A stretch of 19,295 nucleotides of DNA from Acidaminococcaceae bacterium (GCA_003512125.1 DOSQ01000091.1:1-19295), one strand, 5' to 3'. Counted from the first letter of the stretch, positions 8,576 to 15,585 are shown. The notes: generated from the letters alone by a model not told the origin. Numbers and translations: made by a program.

Positions 8576-9477
8576 TGTTATATGCAGTTCTGAAGACCCT
8601 GAGCTGGCTGGCTTCTCATACGCCTTACAAGCTGCTGGTGAAGGTTGGCACTGGTCTGGGTCACCTGTATTGGCATATTGCAAAAAAACAGCGTATCCGC
8701 GCAGAGGAGACGATTCGGGAACGGTTGGGATACAGCAGGCTGGAAGCCAAAGCGACAATAAAACGCTTATTTATAAACCTGGGTATTTCCGTCATGGAAA
8801 TGTTGTATATGCCTGCATTGAACAAAGATAATATCCGGGGACTGGTTACGTTTGACCATCCGGAAATTTTGTGGGAGGCCCTGCAGAAGAAAAAAGGTGT
8901 TGTTATGCTGGCCTGTCATATAGATAACTGGGAATGGCTGGGGGCTGCTCTGGCACTGAACGGGTTTCCTCTCAGTGCCGTGGAAAAACCGCAGCCTAAC
9001 AGAGTCTATTCCGATTTTATGAATGAGTTGCGAAGAGGTGTGGGACAGGAAATTTTCGCAAGGGGGAGCAGTGAAATTTTAGGCTGTGCCCGGGCCATGA
9101 AAAAAGGCCGTATGTTAGGGCTGATTGCCGACCAGGACGGCGGCTATGATGGCATTTTTGTCCCGTTTCTCGGGAAAATGGCCTCAACCCCTACCGGTCC
9201 GGCTTACTTTGCCCGTAAGTTCAAGGCGCCCTGCATTCCGATTTATATTGTGCGAAAACCGGATGGGCATGGACATCAGGTGATTGTAGAAGAACCATTT
9301 TACTATGAAGATACCGGCGACAGGAAAGCCGATGACTATAACCTGACCCTGAAAATGACACAATCCGTGGAACGGATCATAAAAACGTATCCGGACAACT
9401 GGCTGTGGTTCCAGCACCGTTGGAATACACCGTATGAAGAAGTGAAAGCAAAGGAGCAGGATGGCAGTGAAAAATAA
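8575..9477 (+). CDS. lpxL: Lipid A late acyltransferase (LpxL/HtrB family)
   Basis: This is a membrane-bound acyltransferase that adds a secondary acyl chain to Kdo-lipid A. The 300-residue length matches LpxL (306 in E. coli). The family's H-X4-D/E catalytic motif is present as HIDNWE, with His115 and Glu120. A hydrophobic N-terminal stretch and basic residues at 37-48 fit a membrane-anchored protein. Downstream signatures include IADQDGGYDG and the FVPFLGK and STPTGPA segments. Whether it transfers the first (LpxL) or second (LpxM) secondary chain, and which fatty acid, cannot be read from the sequence; it is the only such gene in the cluster. It begins on the last base of the kdsC stop codon. 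Confidence 0.9.
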   Translation: MLYAVLKTLSWLASHTPYKLLVKVGTGLGHLYWHIAKKQRIRAEETIRERLGYSRLEAKATIKRLFINLGISVMEMLYMPALNKDNIRGLVTFDHPEILWEALQKKKGVVMLACHIDNWEWLGAALALNGFPLSAVEKPQPNRVYSDFMNELRRGVGQEIFARGSSEILGCARAMKKGRMLGLIADQDGGYDGIFVPFLGKMASTPTGPAYFARKFKAPCIPIYIVRKPDGHGHQVIVEEPFYYEDTGDRKADDYNLTLKMTQSVERIIKTYPDNWLWFQHRWNTPYEEVKAKEQDGSEK

Positions 9478-10033
9478 AAACACAATACTGATGACTGCAA
9501 CTGGCATCATTGTCCTGTTCCTCGTATTTGCCTGGCTGTTCTGGGGCAGTACGGTCCCGGAACCGACAGACAAGACAAAAAAGTCGGAAGCGCCCGTTAC
9601 GAATGCCGCAGTTTATAATACAACTCTGAACAGGGAAACGGAAGGAAAGCGTCTCTGGGAACTGAAAGTAGGGGAAGCCCGCCAGATGAACGATGATGTG
9701 ATCCAGGCAAAAGATTTGGAAGGAACCGTTTATCTCAGTAACGGTGATGAGATTCATATAAAATCATCAGCAGCAGAGGTTAAGATTAAAAGTAACCAAT
9801 TTTCACTGAATCAGGGCGTAACGGCCCGTTGGAAAAATGGCGGCTTTATCAAAGCAGATAAAATTGAATGGAACCAGCAGAAAGATATTCTGACGGCGAC
9901 TGGTGCTGTCAGGATTATCAAGGATGATATGCTGGCTACAGCAGAAAAAATCACAACATCCAGTAAATTGGAACATTTTAAACTGCAGGATAAAGCGCAT
10001 ATGGAAAGAGGCGGTCATTATGAAGAAGAATAA
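9461..10033 (+). CDS. lptC: LPS export protein LptC
   Basis: LptC is a bitopic inner-membrane protein that takes LPS from the LptB2FG complex and hands it to LptA. The 190-residue protein has a single transmembrane helix (about 9-28) followed by a proline- and lysine-rich stretch and a periplasmic beta-rich domain resembling the LptC/OstA fold. LptC sequences diverge strongly, so the call rests on this topology, on size (191 in E. coli) and on position immediately before lptA and lptB. AAGGAG at 9451-9456 precedes ATG 9461. The gene overlaps lpxL by 17 bp and lptA by 14 bp. Confidence 0.87.
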   Translation: MAVKNKNTILMTATGIIVLFLVFAWLFWGSTVPEPTDKTKKSEAPVTNAAVYNTTLNRETEGKRLWELKVGEARQMNDDVIQAKDLEGTVYLSNGDEIHIKSSAAEVKIKSNQFSLNQGVTARWKNGGFIKADKIEWNQQKDILTATGAVRIIKDDMLATAEKITTSSKLEHFKLQDKAHMERGGHYEEE

Positions 10034-10862
10034 AGTGATACATGTTGCACTGGCGGGCTGTCTTACGGTGTTGTTGCAATATAATATGGTTCTGGCTGCT
10101 CCGGCGGCAGATGCAAAGTACAGCGTGGATGCAACTGAAATTGAATATGACCTGGCCAGCGGAGACGGAACCGCTGCCGGAAAGACTACAATCCGTTATG
10201 ACGGCGGCACGGCTGTAGCGGAAGGCGGCGCAACTTTTAACAGTAAAAACCGTACCGGCCATCTCTACGGCGGTGTAACCGCAGACAAAGAAGATAACCA
10301 CCTGCGCAGCCGGGAACTGGTTTTATATACCCCTGAGTTCATTTCTGCCGTGGGAGATGCAGTTCTCACCAGAGGTGACAAGGTATTGCAGGCGCCCCGT
10401 GTTGATTACCATAGTGACAGAAAATTTGCGGAGACACTTGGCGGAGCGGCCAGGATTTCCGCTACAGACGGCAGTTGGTTGTCAGCCGGCAAGATTGTAT
10501 ACGATTTCAAAACCGGGCGGGCTGATGCTACTGGCGGGGTGGATATGATGAACAGCGGGAAGAAGATGACAGGATCTGCTGACAGGGCTGTCTACGACGG
10601 TCATGAAACCGGTTACATCGAACTGATCGGTAACGCCAGGCTGACCCAGGACGGCAACACTGTCACTGGTGATAAACTGCGCGTTACCAACCTGTCCGGT
10701 CCGGACAGCAGGACGCGTGCCAGTGGCAATGTGCGCATGGTGTACTATCCAAAACCCGCAGCAGACAAGGATGCGCCCGGCGACGAAAAGCTCCATGCCG
10801 GAGTACAGGGCAAAGACAGGGAACAAAAAGCAACGTCCCACACGGAGGATAAAACAGCTTGA
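10020..10862 (+). CDS. lptA: Periplasmic LPS-transport bridge protein LptA (OstA-like), enlarged
   Basis: LptA forms the periplasmic bridge between LptC and the outer-membrane translocon LptD. I place the start at ATG 10020, where GAGG at 10008-10011 gives a ribosome-binding site and a signal peptide begins (MKKNK, hydrophobic core, cleavage near Ala26). The open frame extends up to 9903, but those 39 residues overlap lptC and lack a signal sequence. The mature part is built of short beta-strand repeats typical of OstA domains, such as TGGVDMMNSGKKMTG and IELIGNARLTQDGNTVTGD. At 280 residues it is about half again as long as E. coli LptA (185), room for extra jelly-roll turns. The last ~30 residues are charged and look disordered. 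An LAGC tetrad at 11-14 resembles a lipobox but sits too early and is followed by more hydrophobic residues. Confidence 0.85.
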   Translation: MKKNKVIHVALAGCLTVLLQYNMVLAAPAADAKYSVDATEIEYDLASGDGTAAGKTTIRYDGGTAVAEGGATFNSKNRTGHLYGGVTADKEDNHLRSRELVLYTPEFISAVGDAVLTRGDKVLQAPRVDYHSDRKFAETLGGAARISATDGSWLSAGKIVYDFKTGRADATGGVDMMNSGKKMTGSADRAVYDGHETGYIELIGNARLTQDGNTVTGDKLRVTNLSGPDSRTRASGNVRMVYYPKPAADKDAPGDEKLHAGVQGKDREQKATSHTEDKTA

Positions 10863-11578
10863 TTATTGAAACAAAGAATCTGGTAAAGATTTACGGACAA
10901 CGGAAAGTGGTGAACAACGTAAGCCTGCAGGTTGAGCAGGGGACTATCGTTGGGTTATTGGGTCCCAATGGAGCCGGAAAGACAACGACCTTTTATATGG
11001 TCGTAGGAATTGCAAAGCCAGACTCCGGTACCGTGACCCTGGACGGGAAGGATATCAGTCAGCTTTCCATGTATCAGCGGGCCCGCCTGGGTATTGGCTA
11101 TCTTCCGCAGGAAGCGTCTATCTTCCGGAAAATGACAGTAGAAGAGAACCTTCTTTCAATTCTGGAAACAACTTCTTTATCCCATGAAGAGCGACTAAAG
11201 AAAATGGAGGACCTTCTTGACGAGTTCGACATTGGTCATGTAAGGAACAGTGTGGGGACCGCGCTCTCCGGCGGCGAACGGAGGCGTGTGGAGATTGCCC
11301 GTTCCCTGGCTACAGATCCGGCTTTTATACTGTTGGACGAACCCTTTGCGGGAATTGATCCCATCGCAGTGGCAGATATTCAGAGCATGATCGCCCATCT
11401 GGCAAAGCGGGGTATCGGGATATTGATTACCGACCATAATGTACGGGAAACGCTCAGTATCGTGGACAAAGCCTATATCCTGGCAAGCGGCGAGGTACTG
11501 TTGCATGGCGACAGCGAAAGCATTGCCAACGATCCGGTGGCAAGAAAATATTACCTGGGCGAAAACTTTAAGATGTAG
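10859..11578 (+). CDS. lptB: LPS export ABC transporter ATPase LptB
   Basis: LptB dimerises and powers LPS extraction by the LptF/LptG permease. The 239-residue protein is a complete ATPase: Walker A GPNGAGKTT at 35-43, signature LSGGERRR from 136, Walker B FILLDE ending with Asp160 and Glu161, and switch His193 in the TDHNVRE segment. The FAGIDP D-loop and the LSGGERRR form are typical of LptB. Translation appears to begin at TTG 10859, which overlaps the lptA stop (TTGA) and has GGAGG at 10844-10848. No in-frame ATG occurs before the conserved N-terminal strand, so the TTG start is well supported. It is followed after ten bases by its permease gene. Confidence 0.96.
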   Translation: MIIETKNLVKIYGQRKVVNNVSLQVEQGTIVGLLGPNGAGKTTTFYMVVGIAKPDSGTVTLDGKDISQLSMYQRARLGIGYLPQEASIFRKMTVEENLLSILETTSLSHEERLKKMEDLLDEFDIGHVRNSVGTALSGGERRRVEIARSLATDPAFILLDEPFAGIDPIAVADIQSMIAHLAKRGIGILITDHNVRETLSIVDKAYILASGEVLLHGDSESIANDPVARKYYLGENFKM

Positions 11579-11588
11579 GGGGATAGCA

Positions 11589-12680
11589 ATGCATTTACGG
11601 TTATTGGACAAATATGTACTGAAAGAATTGCTGTATCCTTTTGTCTTTGGTGTAGCATCGTTTTCCAGTATCTTCATTGCCAGCAGCTTGCTGTTTAAAA
11701 TTGTGCAGTACATCACGACGTATGGGGCGCCAGTTTCGACAGTGGGCCGGCTGTTTCTTTACAGTCTCCCGGAAATCGTCAATTATACATTTCCCATGGC
11801 GGTGTTACTGGCGACGCTGATGGCTTTCGGCAAACTCTCCGGCAACAGTGAGATTGTGGCCATGAAATCCGGCGGTGTCAGTTATTACCGGATTGTAGCG
11901 CCGGTCATTGTTGTCGGCTTTGTAGTCAGTATTTTTTCGGTCATCTGGGCGGAAAAAGTGGTACCGCCTTCCAAACATGAAGCCAAACGGATCCTGGCTG
12001 TGGAAATACGCGGTAATGTGAAACCGAAAACGCAGGATCACGTAGTTATCAAGACTCTCAGCGGGAACACGCAACGCATCACGTATGCCCGGTCTTTTGA
12101 CGAGAGTACGGGGGTCATGAGCAATGTTACCATTGAAGAATTTCAGAAAGAGAAGCTGTTCCGTGTGCAGACTGCAAAAATGGCTACCTGGAAAGACGAC
12201 TCCTGGGTATTGGAGGATGGAACCATTTTTACCATAAATGACCAGGATGATGTTACTGACAAAGCAACTTTCAGCAAACAGGTGATCCCGCTGAATATAA
12301 CACCAAGGGAAATCAACTGGGAACAGAAGAGTATAAACGAAATGACATTGGGGGAACTGCGGGGCTACATTAAGGTCTTGGAACGACAGAAACTGCCTAC
12401 CTCTGATTTGTGGACAGAAATATATATGCGTTTTGCCATCCCTCTTGCCAGCTTTGTGTTCGCATTACTGGGAGCGCCCCTTGGAACACAGCGGCAGCGC
12501 AGCGGTTCTTCGATTGGTATGGGTATCAGCGTAATCGTCATCTTTATGTATTACGGAATTATGGCTTTTGCTACCGGCCTGGGAAAAGGAGGGGTCATTC
12601 CCCCTCTGTTGGCGGCTATGCTGCCTAATATTATATGCTTTATCGTCGGTATCTTTATGTTGAAGAGGGCGGATTATTGA
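11589..12680 (+). CDS. LptF/LptG family LPS export permease (YjgP/YjgQ)
   Basis: This is the integral membrane component that works with LptB to pull LPS out of the inner membrane. I use ATG 11589 (363 residues), preceded by an AGGGGG ribosome-binding site at 11577-11582; the frame upstream to 11439 only shadows lptB. The layout fits the family (about 355-365 residues): hydrophobic helices near 12-35, 55-80 and 98-118, a periplasmic beta-rich domain (about 125-260), then three helices to the C-terminus. LLDKYVLKELL at the N-terminus is a typical opening. Whether it is LptF or LptG cannot be decided from motifs. Only one such gene is present here, whereas proteobacteria carry two, so a homodimer or a partner elsewhere must be considered. 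It is the last gene of the LPS cluster. Confidence 0.92.
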   Translation: MHLRLLDKYVLKELLYPFVFGVASFSSIFIASSLLFKIVQYITTYGAPVSTVGRLFLYSLPEIVNYTFPMAVLLATLMAFGKLSGNSEIVAMKSGGVSYYRIVAPVIVVGFVVSIFSVIWAEKVVPPSKHEAKRILAVEIRGNVKPKTQDHVVIKTLSGNTQRITYARSFDESTGVMSNVTIEEFQKEKLFRVQTAKMATWKDDSWVLEDGTIFTINDQDDVTDKATFSKQVIPLNITPREINWEQKSINEMTLGELRGYIKVLERQKLPTSDLWTEIYMRFAIPLASFVFALLGAPLGTQRQRSGSSIGMGISVIVIFMYYGIMAFATGLGKGGVIPPLLAAMLPNIICFIVGIFMLKRADY

Positions 12681-12696
12681 TACAGGATCCCTGAAA

Positions 12697-12724
12697 TTGA
12701 ATCTCACTTTGCTATTGATATAAA
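12697..12724 (+). promoter_or_regulatory. Candidate promoter for the DUF3084 gene
   Basis: TTGAAT at 12697-12702 and TATAAA at 12719-12724 are spaced by 16 bases, a near-consensus vegetative promoter. It lies just after the LPS export permease gene, so the DUF3084 gene may be transcribed on its own as well as by read-through. Predicted transcription would begin near 12731, immediately before the hairpin at 12738-12766. Confidence 0.55.
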
Positions 12725-12737
12725 AATCTGGCTGCCC

Positions 12738-12766
12738 TCTTTATGCAAAGGAAGTTTGCATAAAGA
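12738..12766 (+). repeat. Perfect 12-bp hairpin in the DUF3084 leader
   Basis: TCTTTATGCAAA (12738-12749) and its exact reverse complement (12755-12766) enclose the five-base loop GGAAG. Downstream sequence is AT-rich but has no uninterrupted T-run, so it is at best a weak terminator for the LPS operon. If the promoter at 12697-12724 is used, the hairpin forms at the 5' end of the mRNA, where it could protect the transcript or bind a regulator. A dyad operator is a third possibility. Confidence 0.6.
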
Positions 12767-12803
12767 AAGTTTGTTAAATAATTATTAAAGAAGGGAATAG
12801 TCC

Positions 12804-13997
12804 ATGTTTGGTATACGGCTGATGTTTTTGTTAGCAGTAATGGGCGGACTCATCGCCTATATTGCAGACAAGTTGGGAAGTAAAATCGGGAAAAAGAAAC
12901 TGAGTGTGTTCGGTTTGCGCCCTCATGATACCTCTGTGTTGCTGACTGTTCTTTCCGGCGTGCTGATTTCGTTGCTTTCTATCGGTATTCTGGCGATTTC
13001 TTCGGAAAGTGCGCGTACGGCGTTATTCGGGATGGAAAAGCTTCAGAATGAACTGCTCCGGCTTAATACGGAAAAAAGTACTGCAGAAGAAGAATACAAC
13101 AAGGCCATGACTTCCTTGAAGGAAAAAAATGCAGCCATTACTGAGCTGGACGGAAAAATAAAAGATGCCAATGCAGCCAGAACCGAGGCAGAAAAGACTC
13201 TGCTTGCAGCTAATAACAGTCTGAATGAAGTACGGGGTCAGTATGAAGTTACCCGGGGCGCGCTGATTAATGCAAAAAATGAAGTACAGTCTCTGGCCGA
13301 AGCCAAAGATAAGCTGAATGAAGAAATAAAAGACCTTAAGCAGGAGACTGATAATCTGCAGAAAGGCCTTGCGTTCATGCGCGGCGGACAGATGATGTAT
13401 CGAAGCGGCGAAGTAGTGTTTGCAGGGGTTTTGCATACTGGTTCAGAAGAAGAAAACCGTAACCAGATGAACTGGCTGATGGAAGGTGCCAATACAGCGG
13501 CAATGAACCGGATCGGACTCGATCCGAGCTCTAAGGCGGAAATCATTTGGGCGCAGCGCGATGAATTTGAGAGATTACTGAACCTGTTAGGGAAAGCAAA
13601 AGGCAACAACGTATTGATAAGGGTTCGTTCTCTTGCAAATACAGTTGTAGGACAACCAGTTCTGTGTGGGCTGGAGGTTATTCCCAACAAACTGATATTT
13701 AAAGACGGGACCAAAATCCACCAGAAGGTAATTGATACGACTGATAAACAACAGAGTCTGGATCATACATTTATGGGATTTTTACAGGAAGTGAATGAAC
13801 GTTCCGTAAAAGAAGGAGTCATGCCGGATCCATTGACAGGCAAAGTGGGAAATTTGAGTGCAGTTACTATGGTAGATACGGTTACCAGAATGCAGCGTAT
13901 GGGAGGAAAAGTCCGGCTAACGGCTTATGCCGACGGTAACATTACTACGGCGGGTCCTGTGGAATTGAAGCTTAAGTTAGAAAAAATTTCTGAATGA
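12804..13997 (+). CDS. DUF3084 family membrane protein with long coiled coil
   Basis: The function is unknown. The 397-residue protein has a hydrophobic helix at about 5-20, a basic loop containing a GLRPHDTSVL segment, and a second helix at about 47-68. A strongly charged heptad-like coiled coil covers about 75-195, and a folded C-terminal domain runs from about 205 to 397. This architecture, the loop before the second helix and the FMRGGQMMYRSGEVVF segment match the DUF3084 family, known from Cyanobacteria and Negativicutes. No enzymatic motif is visible. AAGGGA at 12791-12796 precedes ATG 12804. It lies between the LPS export genes and a RuvC-like gene. By architecture it could be an envelope scaffold or tether between membrane and periplasm or cytoplasm, but that is inference. 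Confidence 0.85.
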   Translation: MFGIRLMFLLAVMGGLIAYIADKLGSKIGKKKLSVFGLRPHDTSVLLTVLSGVLISLLSIGILAISSESARTALFGMEKLQNELLRLNTEKSTAEEEYNKAMTSLKEKNAAITELDGKIKDANAARTEAEKTLLAANNSLNEVRGQYEVTRGALINAKNEVQSLAEAKDKLNEEIKDLKQETDNLQKGLAFMRGGQMMYRSGEVVFAGVLHTGSEEENRNQMNWLMEGANTAAMNRIGLDPSSKAEIIWAQRDEFERLLNLLGKAKGNNVLIRVRSLANTVVGQPVLCGLEVIPNKLIFKDGTKIHQKVIDTTDKQQSLDHTFMGFLQEVNERSVKEGVMPDPLTGKVGNLSAVTMVDTVTRMQRMGGKVRLTAYADGNITTAGPVELKLKLEKISE

Positions 13998-14010
13998 CCT
14001 TAACAATCCT

Positions 14011-14502
14011 ATGGATAAGTTAAAGAATACATATATTGCAAGTAAAAATGAGCAGATAACATGTTATTATCTGGGCATTGATCCGGGACGGGAAAAAACC
14101 GGTCTGGCATTGGTCAGCGGGGCTGGGGAGATTCTTGCCGTGCAGATTATCAGAACCCGGAATTTTTTGGAGGCCTTGCCGGAGTTTCTATATGATAAAC
14201 TGAGAGTAGCGAATTTCTGGGCTTTACGCAATCAATTGCAGGGAATTGTATTAGGGGACGGAACAAACAGCGAAGAACACCGGCAGTGGATTGAAAAGGT
14301 ACTGCCTGGATTTCCTCTTCATATAGTTGATGAAAAATATTCAACGGAAGAGGCCAGAGCTCTGTATTGGAAACTATTTCCTCCCAAAGGCTGGCGCAGT
14401 CTGATTCCGCTGGGGCTGCTCACACCGCCCGAACCCCTGGATGGATATGCCGCTGTGGTGCAGGTCAGGCGCTTTTTGCAACAGGAGCAGCCGGAAGAAT
14501 AA
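14011..14502 (+). CDS. RuvC/YqgF-like RNase H-fold protein
   Basis: The 163-residue protein has the three-acid layout of RuvC/YqgF nucleases: Asp24 in YLGIDPGREKTGLAL on the first strand, Asp107-Glu108 in IVDEKYSTEEA, and Asp144 in PLDGYAAVVQVRRFL near the C-terminus. It is larger than ordinary YqgF/RuvX (about 140 residues) and has a tryptophan- and proline-rich insert (LYWKLFPPKGWRSL) before the last acidic residue. It may be a divergent paralogue of the pre-16S rRNA nuclease rather than RuvX itself. ATG 14011 is the only possible ATG, GTG or TTG start before Asp24, yet no good ribosome-binding site precedes it. It starts 13 bp after the DUF3084 stop, so it probably depends on translation of that gene. 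Substrate unknown. Confidence 0.8.
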   Translation: MDKLKNTYIASKNEQITCYYLGIDPGREKTGLALVSGAGEILAVQIIRTRNFLEALPEFLYDKLRVANFWALRNQLQGIVLGDGTNSEEHRQWIEKVLPGFPLHIVDEKYSTEEARALYWKLFPPKGWRSLIPLGLLTPPEPLDGYAAVVQVRRFLQQEQPEE

Positions 14503-14588
14503 ATAAAACTCTTGGTAAGTAGAAAACACAGGCATAAAGTAATCACGCGGAAGCAGTATCGAGTTAAAATACAGGGGGCCAAACGGAA

Positions 14589-15215
14589 ATGCGTTTTGCG
14601 AATCAGCCGGTAGAATCATTTATACAGGACCTTAATTCCACGATGCCTATGCCAGGCGGTGGCAGTGCCGCTGCCATCTGCGGAGCTATGGCAGCGGCTC
14701 TGGCGGGCATGTCGGCCCATATGACGACGGGCAAGAAAAAATTTGCAGCAGTAGAAGACAAGATGCAGGGGATTATTGCCGCGACGAAGGTCCTGCAGGA
14801 AGAGATGCTGGATATGGCCCAGGAAGATGCGGATATGTACACTCTGGTATTGCATGCTTACAAACTTCCAAAAAACACGGAAGAAGAAGCGGCCCGGCGG
14901 GGAAACGCCATTGAAGAAGCCAGCAAAGCTGCAGTTGTTGCGTCTTTAAAGGTGACAGGCGCCTGCGTGCGGATCATGAAACTGGCCTATACTACCGTAA
15001 CGGAAGGAAATCCGATGATGGTAACAGACGGCTCGGCATCCGCCTTTCTGGCACGGGCCTGCCAGCAGGTGGCGGCCTATAATGTGCGGATCAACCTGCG
15101 GGGCGTGCAAGATAAAACGGTTGTGAAAGAGGCGGAGCAGTTGCTGGAACGTCATCTGTCTGAAGGAGAAAAGCTGCAGAAGGAAATATTGATGGAAGTA
15201 GAAAAGAGGTTATAA
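14589..15215 (+). CDS. Cyclodeaminase/cyclohydrolase family folate enzyme
   Basis: The 208-residue, mostly helical protein matches the cyclodeaminase domain family (FTCD C-terminal domain, FchA). The hallmark MPGGGSAAA loop sits at 21-29, followed by small-residue-rich helices with HMTTGKKKF and, later, an EGNPMMVTDGSASA segment. Family members act on formimino- or methenyl-tetrahydrofolate. Without a formiminotransferase domain, it could be a methenyl-THF cyclohydrolase (FchA) or the separate cyclodeaminase of histidine breakdown; the neighbours do not decide between these. GGGGG at about 14574-14578 precedes ATG 14589 at roughly the right distance. The preceding 86-bp gap has only a weak promoter-like pair (TTGGTA at 14512, CATAAA at 14533), so transcription may continue from the upstream genes. 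Confidence 0.86.
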   Translation: MRFANQPVESFIQDLNSTMPMPGGGSAAAICGAMAAALAGMSAHMTTGKKKFAAVEDKMQGIIAATKVLQEEMLDMAQEDADMYTLVLHAYKLPKNTEEEAARRGNAIEEASKAAVVASLKVTGACVRIMKLAYTTVTEGNPMMVTDGSASAFLARACQQVAAYNVRINLRGVQDKTVVKEAEQLLERHLSEGEKLQKEILMEVEKRL

Positions 15216-15408
15216 TTCTCAGCCTTTGTATGGTCGGGACCGGAGGCATTTGAATAAATACAGCGTGTGTACCCACAAGGTGCGGGAAACTGTTTGTTAA
15301 AGAAGGTTTAACAGGCGGGATAACATTATTTTGCACATGATAATGCGGATCAGGTTTGGAATGAAGTGTTAGTAGGTCGTTCTGAAAATGATATTGGTCC
15401 GGGCCCTG
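15216..15408. other. Non-coding stretch with small hairpins, no recognised element
   Basis: Between the cyclodeaminase stop and the tRNA promoter I see no supported gene. Two small dyads are present: TGTTAAA/TTTAACA (15295-15301 and 15307-15313, loop GAAGG) and CATTAT/ATAATG (15324-15329 and 15340-15345). Neither is followed by a T-run, so no clear terminator for the upstream genes is visible. I do not recognise a riboswitch or known small RNA. Confidence 0.5.
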
Positions 15409-15437
15409 TTGACAGAAACTTAAAATTTTATTATAAT
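15409..15437 (+). promoter_or_regulatory. Perfect-consensus promoter of tRNA-Ser
   Basis: TTGACA (15409-15414) and TATAAT (15432-15437) match the vegetative consensus exactly, with the ideal 17-base spacer, which is AT-rich. Transcription would begin near 15444, about nine bases before the mature tRNA 5' end. This fits strong constitutive expression of a single tRNA gene. Confidence 0.93.
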
Positions 15438-15452
15438 CCATATTGTACTTTC

Positions 15453-15541
15453 GGAGAGGTGGTCGAGTGGTTTAAGGCTCTGGTCTTGAAAACCAGCGAG
15501 GCTAATCACCTCCGTGGGTTCGAATCCCACCCTCTCCGCCA
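15453..15541 (+). tRNA. tRNA-Ser, anticodon UGA
   Basis: The 89-base gene folds as a class II tRNA. The acceptor stem GGAGAGG (15453-15459) pairs with CCTCTCC (15531-15537), followed by G and an encoded CCA. The anticodon stem CTGGT/ACCAG encloses loop CTTGAAA, giving anticodon TGA. A long variable arm (GAGG/CCTC) is the serine hallmark. The T arm is GTGGG, TTCGAAT, CCCAC. It decodes UCA and, by wobble, other UCN codons. It stands alone between its own promoter and terminator. Confidence 0.97.
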
Positions 15542-15544
15542 CAG

Positions 15545-15581
15545 AAAAAAAGCAGACCAAAACGGTCTGCTTAATTTTTTT
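15545..15581. terminator. Bidirectional intrinsic terminator, tRNA-Ser and epsC
   Basis: AAGCAGACC (15550-15558) pairs perfectly with GGTCTGCTT (15564-15572) around an AAAAC loop. A T-run follows on the + strand (15575-15581), and an A-run precedes it (15544-15551), giving a T-run on the minus strand. It therefore serves the tRNA gene from the left and epsC, whose stop is five bases away, from the right. Confidence 0.93.
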
Positions 15582-15585
15582 ATCC

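Noticed and set aside
10050..10061. LAGC lipobox-like tetrad in LptA
   Set aside because: The cysteine is at residue 14, too early for a full lipoprotein signal, and a long hydrophobic run continues after it up to a normal signal-peptidase site near residue 26.
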